From the NCBI GenBank assembly GCA_038121105.1, contig JAYONB010000002.1, forward strand, positions 267,654-331,653: 64,000 bases of DNA, written 5' to 3'. Below the pieces are notes generated by a model, which saw only the letters and a list, made by a program, of their open reading frames with translations, was not told the origin of the DNA and did no database searches. The translations under genes were made by a program, and so were the position numbers. Positions 34,915 through 41,780 of this stretch are shown in pieces; positions within the stretch are counted from its first letter, which is position 1, and each line of letters begins with the position of its first letter. Source of the stretch: CALJDF01 sp038121105. GTDB lineage: Bacteria > Pseudomonadota > Alphaproteobacteria > SHVP01.

Positions 34915-35670
34915 ATGGCTAAGCCAATTGCATTGGTAACCGGTGCCGGGATCGGCATTGGCGCCGCAACGGCGATCGCTCTCGGCAAAGAAGGTTACCG
35001 GGTCATCGTGACCGACGTTCTTGAAAAAGAAGGCAAGGCCATTGCGCGAAAAATCAACCGCAGCGGTGATGCGGAGTTCCACTATATGGATGTCGCCGAT
35101 ACGGCATGCGTCAAAGATGTCGTCGCGACCGTCGAGAAGAAATACCGCGGCGCCCTTGATGTCATTATCAACAATGCGGGGATCGCCAAACATATGCCGC
35201 TGCGCACGCTGAAGGACGAGGAGTGGGATATTACCCACGAGATCGATCTCAAAGGCATGATGCGTGTGGTGCGTGCCGCCGGCCCGAAAATGCGCAAAGC
35301 GAAAAAGGGGTCAATCGTATGTCTGTCGTCGATTGCCGGGCACGTCGTTGGGTGGGGCGATCACATCCCCTATTCAGCCGCGAAAGCAGGGATTGCCGGG
35401 TTGGTGAGAGCCATGGCGGTCGAATTGGCGCCCTATAAGATACGGGTCAACGGGATTGCGCCGGGATTGATTTGGACGGCACAGGCGCTCGATCCGGTTC
35501 ACTCGATGGGAGCGAAAGGGCTCCGCGCGGCTGCGCCCAGTATTCCGTTAAAGCGAATCGGCACACCCGAGGATATTGCGGATGTCGCCTCGTTCTTGGT
35601 TTCGGATAAAGCGCGTTACGTCACCGGCCAGATCATCACGGTTGACGGCGGCTTTACCATCGCGATCTAG
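34915..35670 (+). CDS. SDR-family oxidoreductase, third of three in tandem
   Basis: 251 aa from ATG 34915, behind AAAGGAG. It has TGAGIGIG, NNAG, LSSIAGHVVG and YSAAK, with a C-terminal VTGQIITVDGGFTI. It is less like the two upstream SDRs than they are like each other. Twenty bases separate it from the second. It converges with the DOPA-dioxygenase-like gene on the opposite strand, 43 bases away. Intact SDR; likely NAD-linked from the acidic residue after strand 2 (TDVLEK). Confidence 0.93.
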   Translation: MAKPIALVTGAGIGIGAATAIALGKEGYRVIVTDVLEKEGKAIARKINRSGDAEFHYMDVADTACVKDVVATVEKKYRGALDVIINNAGIAKHMPLRTLKDEEWDITHEIDLKGMMRVVRAAGPKMRKAKKGSIVCLSSIAGHVVGWGDHIPYSAAKAGIAGLVRAMAVELAPYKIRVNGIAPGLIWTAQALDPVHSMGAKGLRAAAPSIPLKRIGTPEDIADVASFLVSDKARYVTGQIITVDGGFTIAI

Positions 35671-35713
35671 GCGCCGCCTGCCTACGGAGGTGAACTCCGC
35701 GAAGGCGCCAGGG

Positions 35714-36103
35714 TCAGCCCGCGGCAACCTTCTTCGCGTTTTCGATGACGAAACGGCGCAGCGACTCGATGTCGAGATCGAGTTTGTTGCCGAGCCATAA
35801 CGGGTTGACGTCGTGATCGGCAACGGCGTCGGCGGTGTTCGGGTGGACCAGAATGTCGAGCCCGCGCCGGTTGATCATGAGCCACGGGACGATCTTCGCG
35901 AATTCTTCGGGCTCGAAAGCAACTTGGTACATCGATTTCGGATGTGGCCCCACGGGGCGGTCATGCCAGCGCCCTAGAACGCAAGCGAACCGTGCCTCGA
36001 TCCCGAGGCGCACGCGCCGGGCAACTTCGCGGATTTCGGCGTCGTAATAGATGTGGGCGTGGTATCCCGTGATTTCCGACGTGTCGTGGTGGGCAAGCGG
36101 CAT
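35714..36103 (-). CDS. DOPA 4,5-dioxygenase family protein
   Basis: 129 aa, typical for this small family. It carries TGYHAHIYYD with the H-x-H pair, RPVGPHPKSMYQVAF, and LDILVHPNTADAVADHD with two more His, the expected non-haem iron ligands of the LigB-unrelated DOPA 4,5-dioxygenase family. These enzymes cleave catechol rings extradiol. Starts at ATG 36103, three bases after the stop of the upstream SDR, as the last gene of the LysR-linked operon. Ring cleavage of a catechol is a fair inference; the exact catechol is not known. Confidence 0.9.
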   Translation of the reverse strand: MPLAHHDTSEITGYHAHIYYDAEIREVARRVRLGIEARFACVLGRWHDRPVGPHPKSMYQVAFEPEEFAKIVPWLMINRRGLDILVHPNTADAVADHDVNPLWLGNKLDLDIESLRRFVIENAKKVAAG

Positions 36104-36106
36104 CGC

Positions 36107-36850
36107 CTAGTCCAGCACCATGCCGGACGACACGTTGGCGACAGTACCGGTCATTGAGCCCGCATAATCCGAGCATAGATGGATGATCATACCGGCGCAT
36201 TCATCGGCAGTGGCGTAGCGGCCCAGTAGTGTGGCTGCCTTGGTCCATTCGTGTTGCTCTTCGGTCAGGCGGTCGAGCATCGGCGTGTCGACCGGTCCGG
36301 GCGACACGCAATTCACGCGAATACCGTCAGGTGCCCATTCTTTTGCAAGGTAACGGGTTAGGTTGATTACGCCCGCCTTGGCCATCGCGTAAGGCAGGCC
36401 GGAGACCGGTGTTCCGCCGTGCATCCCGTTGCTCGATGACAGCAGAACCACGTTGCCCTTGCTTTCCTTCAATGCCGGATAGCTTTCGCGGCACAGCAGG
36501 AACGCAGAAGTCAGGTTGATGTCCATCAAGCGATGCCAGTCGGCGAGGCTCGTTTCCTCGATTCGCCCTTTACCGACCGCGCCGGCGCTATGGATGACGT
36601 GATCGATCCGGCCGTAGCGTTCGAGTGTATTGGCGATCGCGCGGCGCGCATCGTATTCCTTGGCGAAGTCGGCCTCGATGGCCAAGACGTGGTCGTCGCT
36701 GCGGAATACTTCTTCGACGTGCTGTTGATCGCGACCGGTCGCGACGACGGTCGCACCGGCATCGCGAAACAACTTTACTGCTGCCCCGCCGATACCACCG
36801 GTCGCGCCGGTAACCAGCGCGACCTTTCCCTCACCCTCGTACCAGCGCAA
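36107..36850 (-). CDS. SDR-family oxidoreductase in the LysR-linked operon
   Basis: 247 aa from TTG 36850, three bases from the stop of the upstream gene. TGATGGIG cofactor motif, HSAG in place of NNAG, LSSSNGMHGG and YAMAK give a mostly intact active site; the NNAG variant is a mild oddity. The end reads YAGSMTGTVANVSSGMVLD in place of the usual VDGG, so the cofactor end differs slightly. Middle gene of a three-gene operon with a PqqC-like protein and a DOPA-dioxygenase-like enzyme. It could act as a diol dehydrogenase that yields a catechol, which is inference. Confidence 0.9.
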   Translation of the reverse strand: MRWYEGEGKVALVTGATGGIGGAAVKLFRDAGATVVATGRDQQHVEEVFRSDDHVLAIEADFAKEYDARRAIANTLERYGRIDHVIHSAGAVGKGRIEETSLADWHRLMDINLTSAFLLCRESYPALKESKGNVVLLSSSNGMHGGTPVSGLPYAMAKAGVINLTRYLAKEWAPDGIRVNCVSPGPVDTPMLDRLTEEQHEWTKAATLLGRYATADECAGMIIHLCSDYAGSMTGTVANVSSGMVLD

Positions 36851-36852
36851 GG

Positions 36853-37569
36853 CTATTCGGCAGCTTGCTGGCGGGCGCCGACGGTGGCGTCGTAGATCGA
36901 CGTCAGCATCTGGTAGCGCATCCGTGCAGCGTTGGTGACTGTCGCGATCGCCCGGTCCTGCAATTCACGCGTATAGGCGTAATTCGCGCAAATCTCCAAC
37001 CCCCCTTCTTCGTGGCCTTCGTCGGCCTCAACGTGGACATGGAAGAACTTGAGCTGCTCGTCCGTGAAGCCCATCTTGCGCCCGGCTTCGATGTAGAGCG
37101 GGTAAACGGCCGGGGTCTGTCCTTCCAGCGCGATCATGATGCCGGCCGCCGCGTCGGAGAGTTCCCGCACCGTCGCCAGTTCGAAAATCCAAGACCGCAT
37201 CGCCATGGATGACGGCAAAATCTCGCCGTTGAGGTAACCCGCTTTGACGCGCTCGCGCGTGTAGCCGCAAGCCTCGGCAAAATCGAGGAGAAGGTCGGGA
37301 TGCCGGTCCGGAAACTCTTCGCCGTTGAGGTTCTCTAGCATCAAGAGGCGCGCCGGTAGGTCAGGCAAGCGCGTGAACAGGGCCGAGAACATGCGCGTGA
37401 CATCCTCGATGTAATAGTACATTTGCATTGCCCAGAACCCGAGGTCGTCCTTGGTAAGCTCACCCGCTTTCCAAGCGTTGCTGAAGGGGTGGCCGCTGGA
37501 ATGGGCCGGCGAGCGCGCGGCTTGCAGCGCTTTGAAGAACTCTTCTTTGGGCATCAATTGGTGGGTCAT
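36853..37569 (-). CDS. PqqC/haem-oxygenase-like diiron enzyme
   Basis: 238 aa from ATG 37569; the longer upstream frame is not needed. Helical haem-oxygenase-like fold: an early HPFSNAWKAGELTKDDLGFW, ENLNGEEFPDRHPDLLLDFAEACG, EGQTPAVYPLYIEAG and FHVHVEADEGHEEGG, which supply the E, H, E, D/E-x-x-x-H ligands of haem-oxygenase-like diiron oxidases (HDOs) and PQQ synthase PqqC. No other PQQ genes are present, so PQQ synthesis is unlikely. Head of the operon with the SDR and ring-cleavage genes, divergent from a LysR gene. An O2-dependent ring or C-C cleavage is inferred. Confidence 0.85.
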   Translation of the reverse strand: MTHQLMPKEEFFKALQAARSPAHSSGHPFSNAWKAGELTKDDLGFWAMQMYYYIEDVTRMFSALFTRLPDLPARLLMLENLNGEEFPDRHPDLLLDFAEACGYTRERVKAGYLNGEILPSSMAMRSWIFELATVRELSDAAAGIMIALEGQTPAVYPLYIEAGRKMGFTDEQLKFFHVHVEADEGHEEGGLEICANYAYTRELQDRAIATVTNAARMRYQMLTSIYDATVGARQQAAE

Positions 37570-37623
37570 GCTTTCCTCCGCTTGGGCACGGCGGCGCGCG
37601 CCATGGATATGTCGGCGCTGAAA

Positions 37624-37653
37624 TTGACAGGTTTGAGCCTTTCCTTCCATTAT
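37624..37653 (+). promoter_or_regulatory. Candidate promoter for the LysR gene
   Basis: TTGACA at 37624-37629 and CATTAT at 37648-37653 with an 18-base spacer, in the AT-rich stretch between the LysR gene and the divergent operon. A LysR binding site probably overlaps it, but no clean T-N11-A dyad stands out. Confidence 0.4.
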
Positions 37654-37688
37654 CCATTTTTTAATATTTGTTTACTTTTGGGAAAGTC

Positions 37689-38582
37689 TTGGAAATACGT
37701 CAGTTGAGGCAATTTTTGGCGGTGGTCGAGTTTGGCAACCTCGGCCGTGCCGCCGAATCACTGCGAATCACCACGCCGGCAATCTCCAAGAGCCTCGCCA
37801 ATTTGGAGGCCGAACTCGGCGTTCGCCTCGCCGATCGTGGTGCGCGGGGGGTGACACCGACAGTTTTCGGCGAGTCCCTCGCGCGTCATGCGCGCGCCCT
37901 GTTGGCCGAGGTGCAGCGCGCCAGCGACGACATTGCGTTGTTGCAGGGTGCGGGTCAGGGGCGTATCGCGGTGGGCGGGACCGCAAGTGCAGGGAGCACT
38001 TTATTGGTGCGTGCGATAGCAGCCTTGGCTCAGGATCGTCCAGGACTGCGCATCGAGGTCACCGGCGGGAGGCACCAAATGCTCGTTGAGGCGCTGCGAA
38101 ACGGGGTTCTGGATGTCGTGGTCACGGGCTTCGGTGCGGGGTCACCCGATCCCGATTTGGACGAGCGGGTCTTGGCCGAAGATGCCTATGCGGTTGTAGT
38201 GCGCGGCGACCATGCGCTGGCGCGGCGGCGCAAAGTTCTCTTGGGTGATCTCATGGATTTTCCCTGGGTCGTGGCATCCAATATTGCGGAGGTCGTGCCG
38301 GGCTGGGCCCGCTCGTTCACCGACCGGGGGCTCGCCCCGCCGCAACCGACTATCGCGTCGGATTCCTATCTCTTCATCAAATCGATTCTGGATGAGGGCG
38401 ATTTTCTTGCCGTGCTGCCGCGCGACGTGATCGGTGCGGAGGAAGCGGCAAACGCATTCTCGTTCCTTGAAATCGACGACGTTTCCTGGGCGCGTCGCGT
38501 TCGTGCGGTGACCCGGGCCCGGGGCACCCGACCACCGGCAGTTGGGTTTTTGCTGGACACTCTGACGACCCTGGCGGCTTAG
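37689..38582 (+). CDS. LysR-type transcriptional regulator
   Basis: 297 aa if it starts at TTG 37689, giving EIRQLRQFLAVVEFGNLGRAAESLRITTPAISKSLANLEAELGVRL as a standard LysR helix-turn-helix; a TTG at 37668 is the other choice. The second half is the periplasmic-binding-type effector domain (DLVRGD-like NGVLDVVVTGFG, VLPRDVI). LysR proteins usually regulate the divergent operon, here the PqqC-like, SDR and DOPA-dioxygenase-like genes, in response to a pathway metabolite. Its stop shares four bases with the convergent membrane-protein gene. Confidence 0.92.
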   Translation: MEIRQLRQFLAVVEFGNLGRAAESLRITTPAISKSLANLEAELGVRLADRGARGVTPTVFGESLARHARALLAEVQRASDDIALLQGAGQGRIAVGGTASAGSTLLVRAIAALAQDRPGLRIEVTGGRHQMLVEALRNGVLDVVVTGFGAGSPDPDLDERVLAEDAYAVVVRGDHALARRRKVLLGDLMDFPWVVASNIAEVVPGWARSFTDRGLAPPQPTIASDSYLFIKSILDEGDFLAVLPRDVIGAEEAANAFSFLEIDDVSWARRVRAVTRARGTRPPAVGFLLDTLTTLAA

Positions 38583-39289
38583 AGGCCGACGATTTGATCA
38601 AGGAAAAGGCTGCGAAAAACGAGTCCGGTAATAAGCGCTGGCGCCGCCGATCCGCCCAACACCAGAAATGCGCCACTCAATTCGAGGATCGCGCGGCGGG
38701 TCTTGGCGGTGCGGGCGGCGGCGAGGCGTTGCCAACCCATGACTATCAGGATGCTCCCGACCAAAGGCAGGATCAGCCAAAGGGTTTCGACTGTCACGAC
38801 CTCGACGAAAAAAGCCAAGACCACGCTGTTAATCAGCATGAATGCGCTGGTCAAAAAGGCGGCGCCTGGAACCCACAACCAAAGAAGGTGCCACGCCGAG
38901 GGTTGGGCGAGGAACCGCGATCCCGCTAGGCGGTCGAGCCCAAAGCCGATGCCGATCCCGGCCACAATACCGATGACGTCGAGCCACGCCCGTGCAACAT
39001 CTTCCACGCCCAAGAAAACAAGTCCGGCCAAGCTGAGCAACCCGGCACCCAACCCGGCGCTTAGTGCGCGGTGTCGGGCAGCCGGAAGCGAAAGGGCGGC
39101 GAAACAAACCCACAACGTGAGAACAAGCTGGCCAATCGTCCAATAGGGAAAGAGCTCGGCCCAAATACCGTCGGCAAAAGCGTCGGCGCCCAGGTTCTTC
39201 GAATAGGGCGCGGCCGCGACCCAGAACGCGAGGAACCCGACCGTGTAATAGCCGATGCCGACCAAACCGGCACGGAGATAGATCGTCAC
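38579..39289 (-). CDS. Multi-pass membrane protein, last gene of the UbiD operon
   Basis: 236 aa from ATG 39289 with about seven hydrophobic helices (GLVGIGYYTVGFLAFWVAAA, LVLTLWVCFAAL, LLSLAGLVFLGV, IVAGIGIGFGL, AAFLTSAFMLINSVVLAFF, LWLILPLVGSILIVMGW, LSGAFLVLGGSAAPALITGLV). No known transporter motif. It starts 16 bases after the short racemase-like gene and is likely co-transcribed with it. A role in moving or sensing the substrate is only a guess. It overlaps the LysR stop by four bases. Confidence 0.8.
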   Translation of the reverse strand: MTIYLRAGLVGIGYYTVGFLAFWVAAAPYSKNLGADAFADGIWAELFPYWTIGQLVLTLWVCFAALSLPAARHRALSAGLGAGLLSLAGLVFLGVEDVARAWLDVIGIVAGIGIGFGLDRLAGSRFLAQPSAWHLLWLWVPGAAFLTSAFMLINSVVLAFFVEVVTVETLWLILPLVGSILIVMGWQRLAAARTAKTRRAILELSGAFLVLGGSAAPALITGLVFRSLFLDQIVGL

Positions 39290-39305
39290 AGGTGGGCGAA
39301 CTCCG

Positions 39306-40070
39306 TTATTTGTTTTCGACTTCGGCCGCCGCCTTCAACATCGCGTGGACCATCTCCGGTTTCGGTGCCAGTGGCGTCGGGAATGCCGCCCGGCTGTGGG
39401 TGAGGTCGAGGCCGAGCATGGTCTCCACAAGCTTGTACGTCAGGGGGCCAGGGTTGATTACTGGAATGGGTAATTCTTTCGCAAGGTAGGTGGCCGCTTG
39501 GTGCATTGTGGTGGAACCGAGGCAAATCACTTCGGCGCCTTTGTCCATCATCCGTTCGCAAGCCGCTTTCATCTTGGGAAACACTTTGTCCTCTTTGCCG
39601 TCGAGCAAGTTGGCGAAATCGGGTGGTTCGTCGAAATGATCCACTGCTGCACATTGTGCGGCCAGGCCGTATTCGGCGGTCGCCTTACGGTAACGGGTCA
39701 AGGCTTTGTCCCATTGCGCGAGAATGCCGAATCGATTGCCCAGCATCAGGGCGAACAACATCGAGGTGCGGCCGGGCGAGACGACCGGAATATCGAGCAT
39801 CGAGCGCAGCGGCGCCATGCCGGAATCACTCATGGTGTCCACGACCACCGCGTCGTAGCCGTCGTCCTGCGCGTTCATGCCTGCTTCCCAAATGGCCATC
39901 TCCATCAGGGCCCAGTCGTGTGCGCTCATGAAACTGGTCGGCCCCGCGGTCACGGGCTTGAAGTCGAACTCAATGTCGGGGCCCAACTTGACGGCCTTGG
40001 TTTGCGATTTCCGGTTGGCCACGCCCTCGGCGTCGAGGGCAAACGGCACGATGACGAGTGCTTTGTGCAT
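39306..40070 (-). CDS. Asp/Glu racemase superfamily protein, short form, cassette 2
   Basis: 254 aa from ATG 40070, with AAGGAG before it. The fold pattern is clear: VIVPFALDAEGVANRKSQTK, DDGYDAVVVDTMSDSG, GDR/GNRFGILAQW and GAEVICLGSTTMHQ. The positions of the two catalytic Cys of hydantoin/aspartate racemases are Thr (DTMSDSG) and Ser (LGSTTMHQ). It is paralogous to the truncated gene at 1-385 and, more distantly, to its neighbour at 40082. It lies 12 bases after that neighbour's stop. It may form a heteromer with it; the reaction is unknown. Confidence 0.9.
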   Translation of the reverse strand: MHKALVIVPFALDAEGVANRKSQTKAVKLGPDIEFDFKPVTAGPTSFMSAHDWALMEMAIWEAGMNAQDDGYDAVVVDTMSDSGMAPLRSMLDIPVVSPGRTSMLFALMLGNRFGILAQWDKALTRYRKATAEYGLAAQCAAVDHFDEPPDFANLLDGKEDKVFPKMKAACERMMDKGAEVICLGSTTMHQAATYLAKELPIPVINPGPLTYKLVETMLGLDLTHSRAAFPTPLAPKPEMVHAMLKAAAEVENK

Positions 40071-40081
40071 TCTAAGACTCC

Positions 40082-40870
40082 TTAATCCAATTTCTCGACG
40101 GGCTTGCCGGCTTGTTCGGTCGCGGCGGCATCGAGCATGGCGTGGATCATGCTGCGTTTATCGACCTTAGGCGCAGGATAGGTCTTGCGGCTTTGGGCGA
40201 GGTCGAGCGACATCATCGCCTCTGCGGTCTTGTAGGAAAGCGGCCCGGGGTTGATGACCGGCACCGGCAGGTGCTCCGCTAGATAGGCGGCTGACTGATG
40301 CATCGTTGTCGAGCCCAGGCAGATCACGTCCGCGCCGTCCTCTTCGATACACCTGGTGGCCGTTTCCAGCAGCAAGGGAAATATCTTTTCTTCTTTGCCG
40401 CCAAGAAGGTTGCGGTTGTCGGGGGTCACATCGATGGCGCGCATCGAAGCGACTTTGTGCATCAGGTTCATTTCGGTCAGGACCTTTTTGTAGAGACCGA
40501 ACCAGTCCTGCCACATCGAGAGCATCGAAAAGCGATCGCCGAGCATCAGCGCCGTGGTGTACATGGTCCGGCCAGGGCCGATGACCGGAATGTCGAGGAC
40601 CGAACGCAACGCTGAAACGCCAGAATCGCTCACGGTGTCGATGCATACCGCGCCATAGCCGTCTTCTTGGGCCGAGCGGCCCGCTTCGAGCAAGGACATA
40701 TCGGCCAGGACGTAGTCTTGCTGGCTTGTATACGTGCGCGGCGCGGCGCGAACCTGGCGGTAGTCGATCTCGATATCGGGCGCGAGTTTGACCGCCTTGG
40801 ATTGGGCCTGGCGATTGGCCAGTTCTTCGGGCGTCATCGGAAAGGGGACAAGGACAAGAATTTTTCTCAT
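40082..40870 (-). CDS. Asp/Glu racemase superfamily protein, long form, cassette 2
   Basis: 262 aa from ATG 40870, behind AGGAGAAC. Two-domain fold with LVPFPMTPEELANR, EDGYGAVCIDTVSDSG, GPGRTMYTTALMLGDRF and LGSTTMHQSAAYL. T79 and S187 stand where superfamily racemases have Cys. It is the counterpart of 398-1303 but has no Lys-rich tail, ending GKPVEKLD. It lies 13 bases after the GST gene in a run of six minus-strand genes from UbiD to the membrane protein, so it belongs to that catabolic operon. Substrate unknown. Confidence 0.9.
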   Translation of the reverse strand: MRKILVLVPFPMTPEELANRQAQSKAVKLAPDIEIDYRQVRAAPRTYTSQQDYVLADMSLLEAGRSAQEDGYGAVCIDTVSDSGVSALRSVLDIPVIGPGRTMYTTALMLGDRFSMLSMWQDWFGLYKKVLTEMNLMHKVASMRAIDVTPDNRNLLGGKEEKIFPLLLETATRCIEEDGADVICLGSTTMHQSAAYLAEHLPVPVINPGPLSYKTAEAMMSLDLAQSRKTYPAPKVDKRSMIHAMLDAAATEQAGKPVEKLD

Positions 40871-40882
40871 GCGACTGTTCTC

Positions 40883-41503
40883 CTAGTCGGCTGGCTTGAA
40901 TGAGGGGCGTTTGCGCACCTCGGCGAGCCAGCGGGTCAGGGCGGGGCGGCCTTCGTAGAAGTCGGGCATCACGCTGCCGAACTCATTGGTCTCGAGATCG
41001 CGGCCACGGCGGAAGTCGAAAAAACTGAAACAACCAGCAACGGCAATGTGGCCGATATGAAACCCAGAAAACGATGGCGCGAGTACTTCAAGGCGATCCA
41101 GCACCCGCTCGATGGCCGCGAGGTAGCGCGCGCGTTGCTTGGGCGATTGTTCGGCCTCGGGCCGCTTTCGTTCGTTGTTCCACTGCACCGTCATGTCCCA
41201 CAGGCCTTCGCCGAGGCTGAGTAGGTGCATGGCGGGCCACCGTTCGGCGGGGGCGGTGGGGTAGAGCTTCGGTCCGGCCAGCGATTCCAGGTATTCGTAG
41301 ATCACTGCGCCAGGGAACAGGGCGATCCCATCGTCGGTGATCAAGGTTGGCACCTTGCTCAACGGGTTCTGTTCGGTCAGGTGGCTGGGGCGATCATAGG
41401 GCATGGCGCGTTCCCACGTGATCGTGTCGTAGAGGCCCAACTCGCGAGCCACGACTTCGACCCGATGCACCAGCCCAGGCATCGGCGTGTAGAGAATTTT
41501 CAT
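40883..41503 (-). CDS. Glutathione S-transferase family protein
   Basis: 206 aa. N-terminal thioredoxin-like half ILYTPMPGLVHRVEVVARELG with NPLSKVPTL and FPGAVIYEYLESL, then the helical GST domain (GFHIGHIAVAGCFSFFDFR). It resembles the gene at 7240 in layout but not closely in sequence. It lies between the zinc-ribbon gene (69 bases upstream) and the racemase-like pair. In aromatic catabolism, GSTs handle isomerisation or dehalogenation of reactive intermediates; which applies here is not clear. Starts at ATG 41503. Confidence 0.9.
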   Translation of the reverse strand: MKILYTPMPGLVHRVEVVARELGLYDTITWERAMPYDRPSHLTEQNPLSKVPTLITDDGIALFPGAVIYEYLESLAGPKLYPTAPAERWPAMHLLSLGEGLWDMTVQWNNERKRPEAEQSPKQRARYLAAIERVLDRLEVLAPSFSGFHIGHIAVAGCFSFFDFRRGRDLETNEFGSVMPDFYEGRPALTRWLAEVRKRPSFKPAD

Positions 41504-41572
41504 GCTGTTACCCAGTTCTTCTCATCGCAGCGCAAGGGTATCCGGCGCGGTGGCGTTTGGCGAACGAGGCTA

Positions 41573-41779
41573 CTAGGCGAGTACGATTTTCTTCGCGTCC
41601 GCCGGTAGGAATTCGGTGTGGCAGTGGTTGCAATGAAGCGTTACGACGGCCCGATTAATAATGTCTTCCGTCGCATGGAACCACCCCTCGCAGCCGGCGC
41701 ATTGGACCCAGGATGTGTTGCCTCGTTTTTCGCCCACGGGCGAATGCGTGCGAAGCCGAATGAAGTTGTCGTCGCTCAT
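41573..41779 (-). CDS. Small zinc-ribbon protein next to UbiD, possible decarboxylase subunit D
   Basis: 68 aa from ATG 41779, one base after the UbiD stop. C27-A-G-C30 and C50-N-H-C53 make a four-Cys zinc ribbon. In multi-subunit hydroxyarylic acid decarboxylases of the BsdBCD/VdcBCD type, the UbiD-like C subunit is paired with a small zinc-ribbon D subunit of about 75 aa; position, size and motif match that here. No B subunit (UbiX-type flavin prenyltransferase) is in the window. The link is inference from context; the zinc ribbon itself is clear. Confidence 0.8.
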   Translation of the reverse strand: MSDDNFIRLRTHSPVGEKRGNTSWVQCAGCEGWFHATEDIINRAVVTLHCNHCHTEFLPADAKKIVLA

Positions 41780-41780
41780 C

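Noticed and set aside
36853..37569. pqqC as part of a PQQ biosynthesis operon
   Set aside because: No pqqA, B, D or E genes are near, and neighbours point to aromatic oxidation; only the fold is shared.
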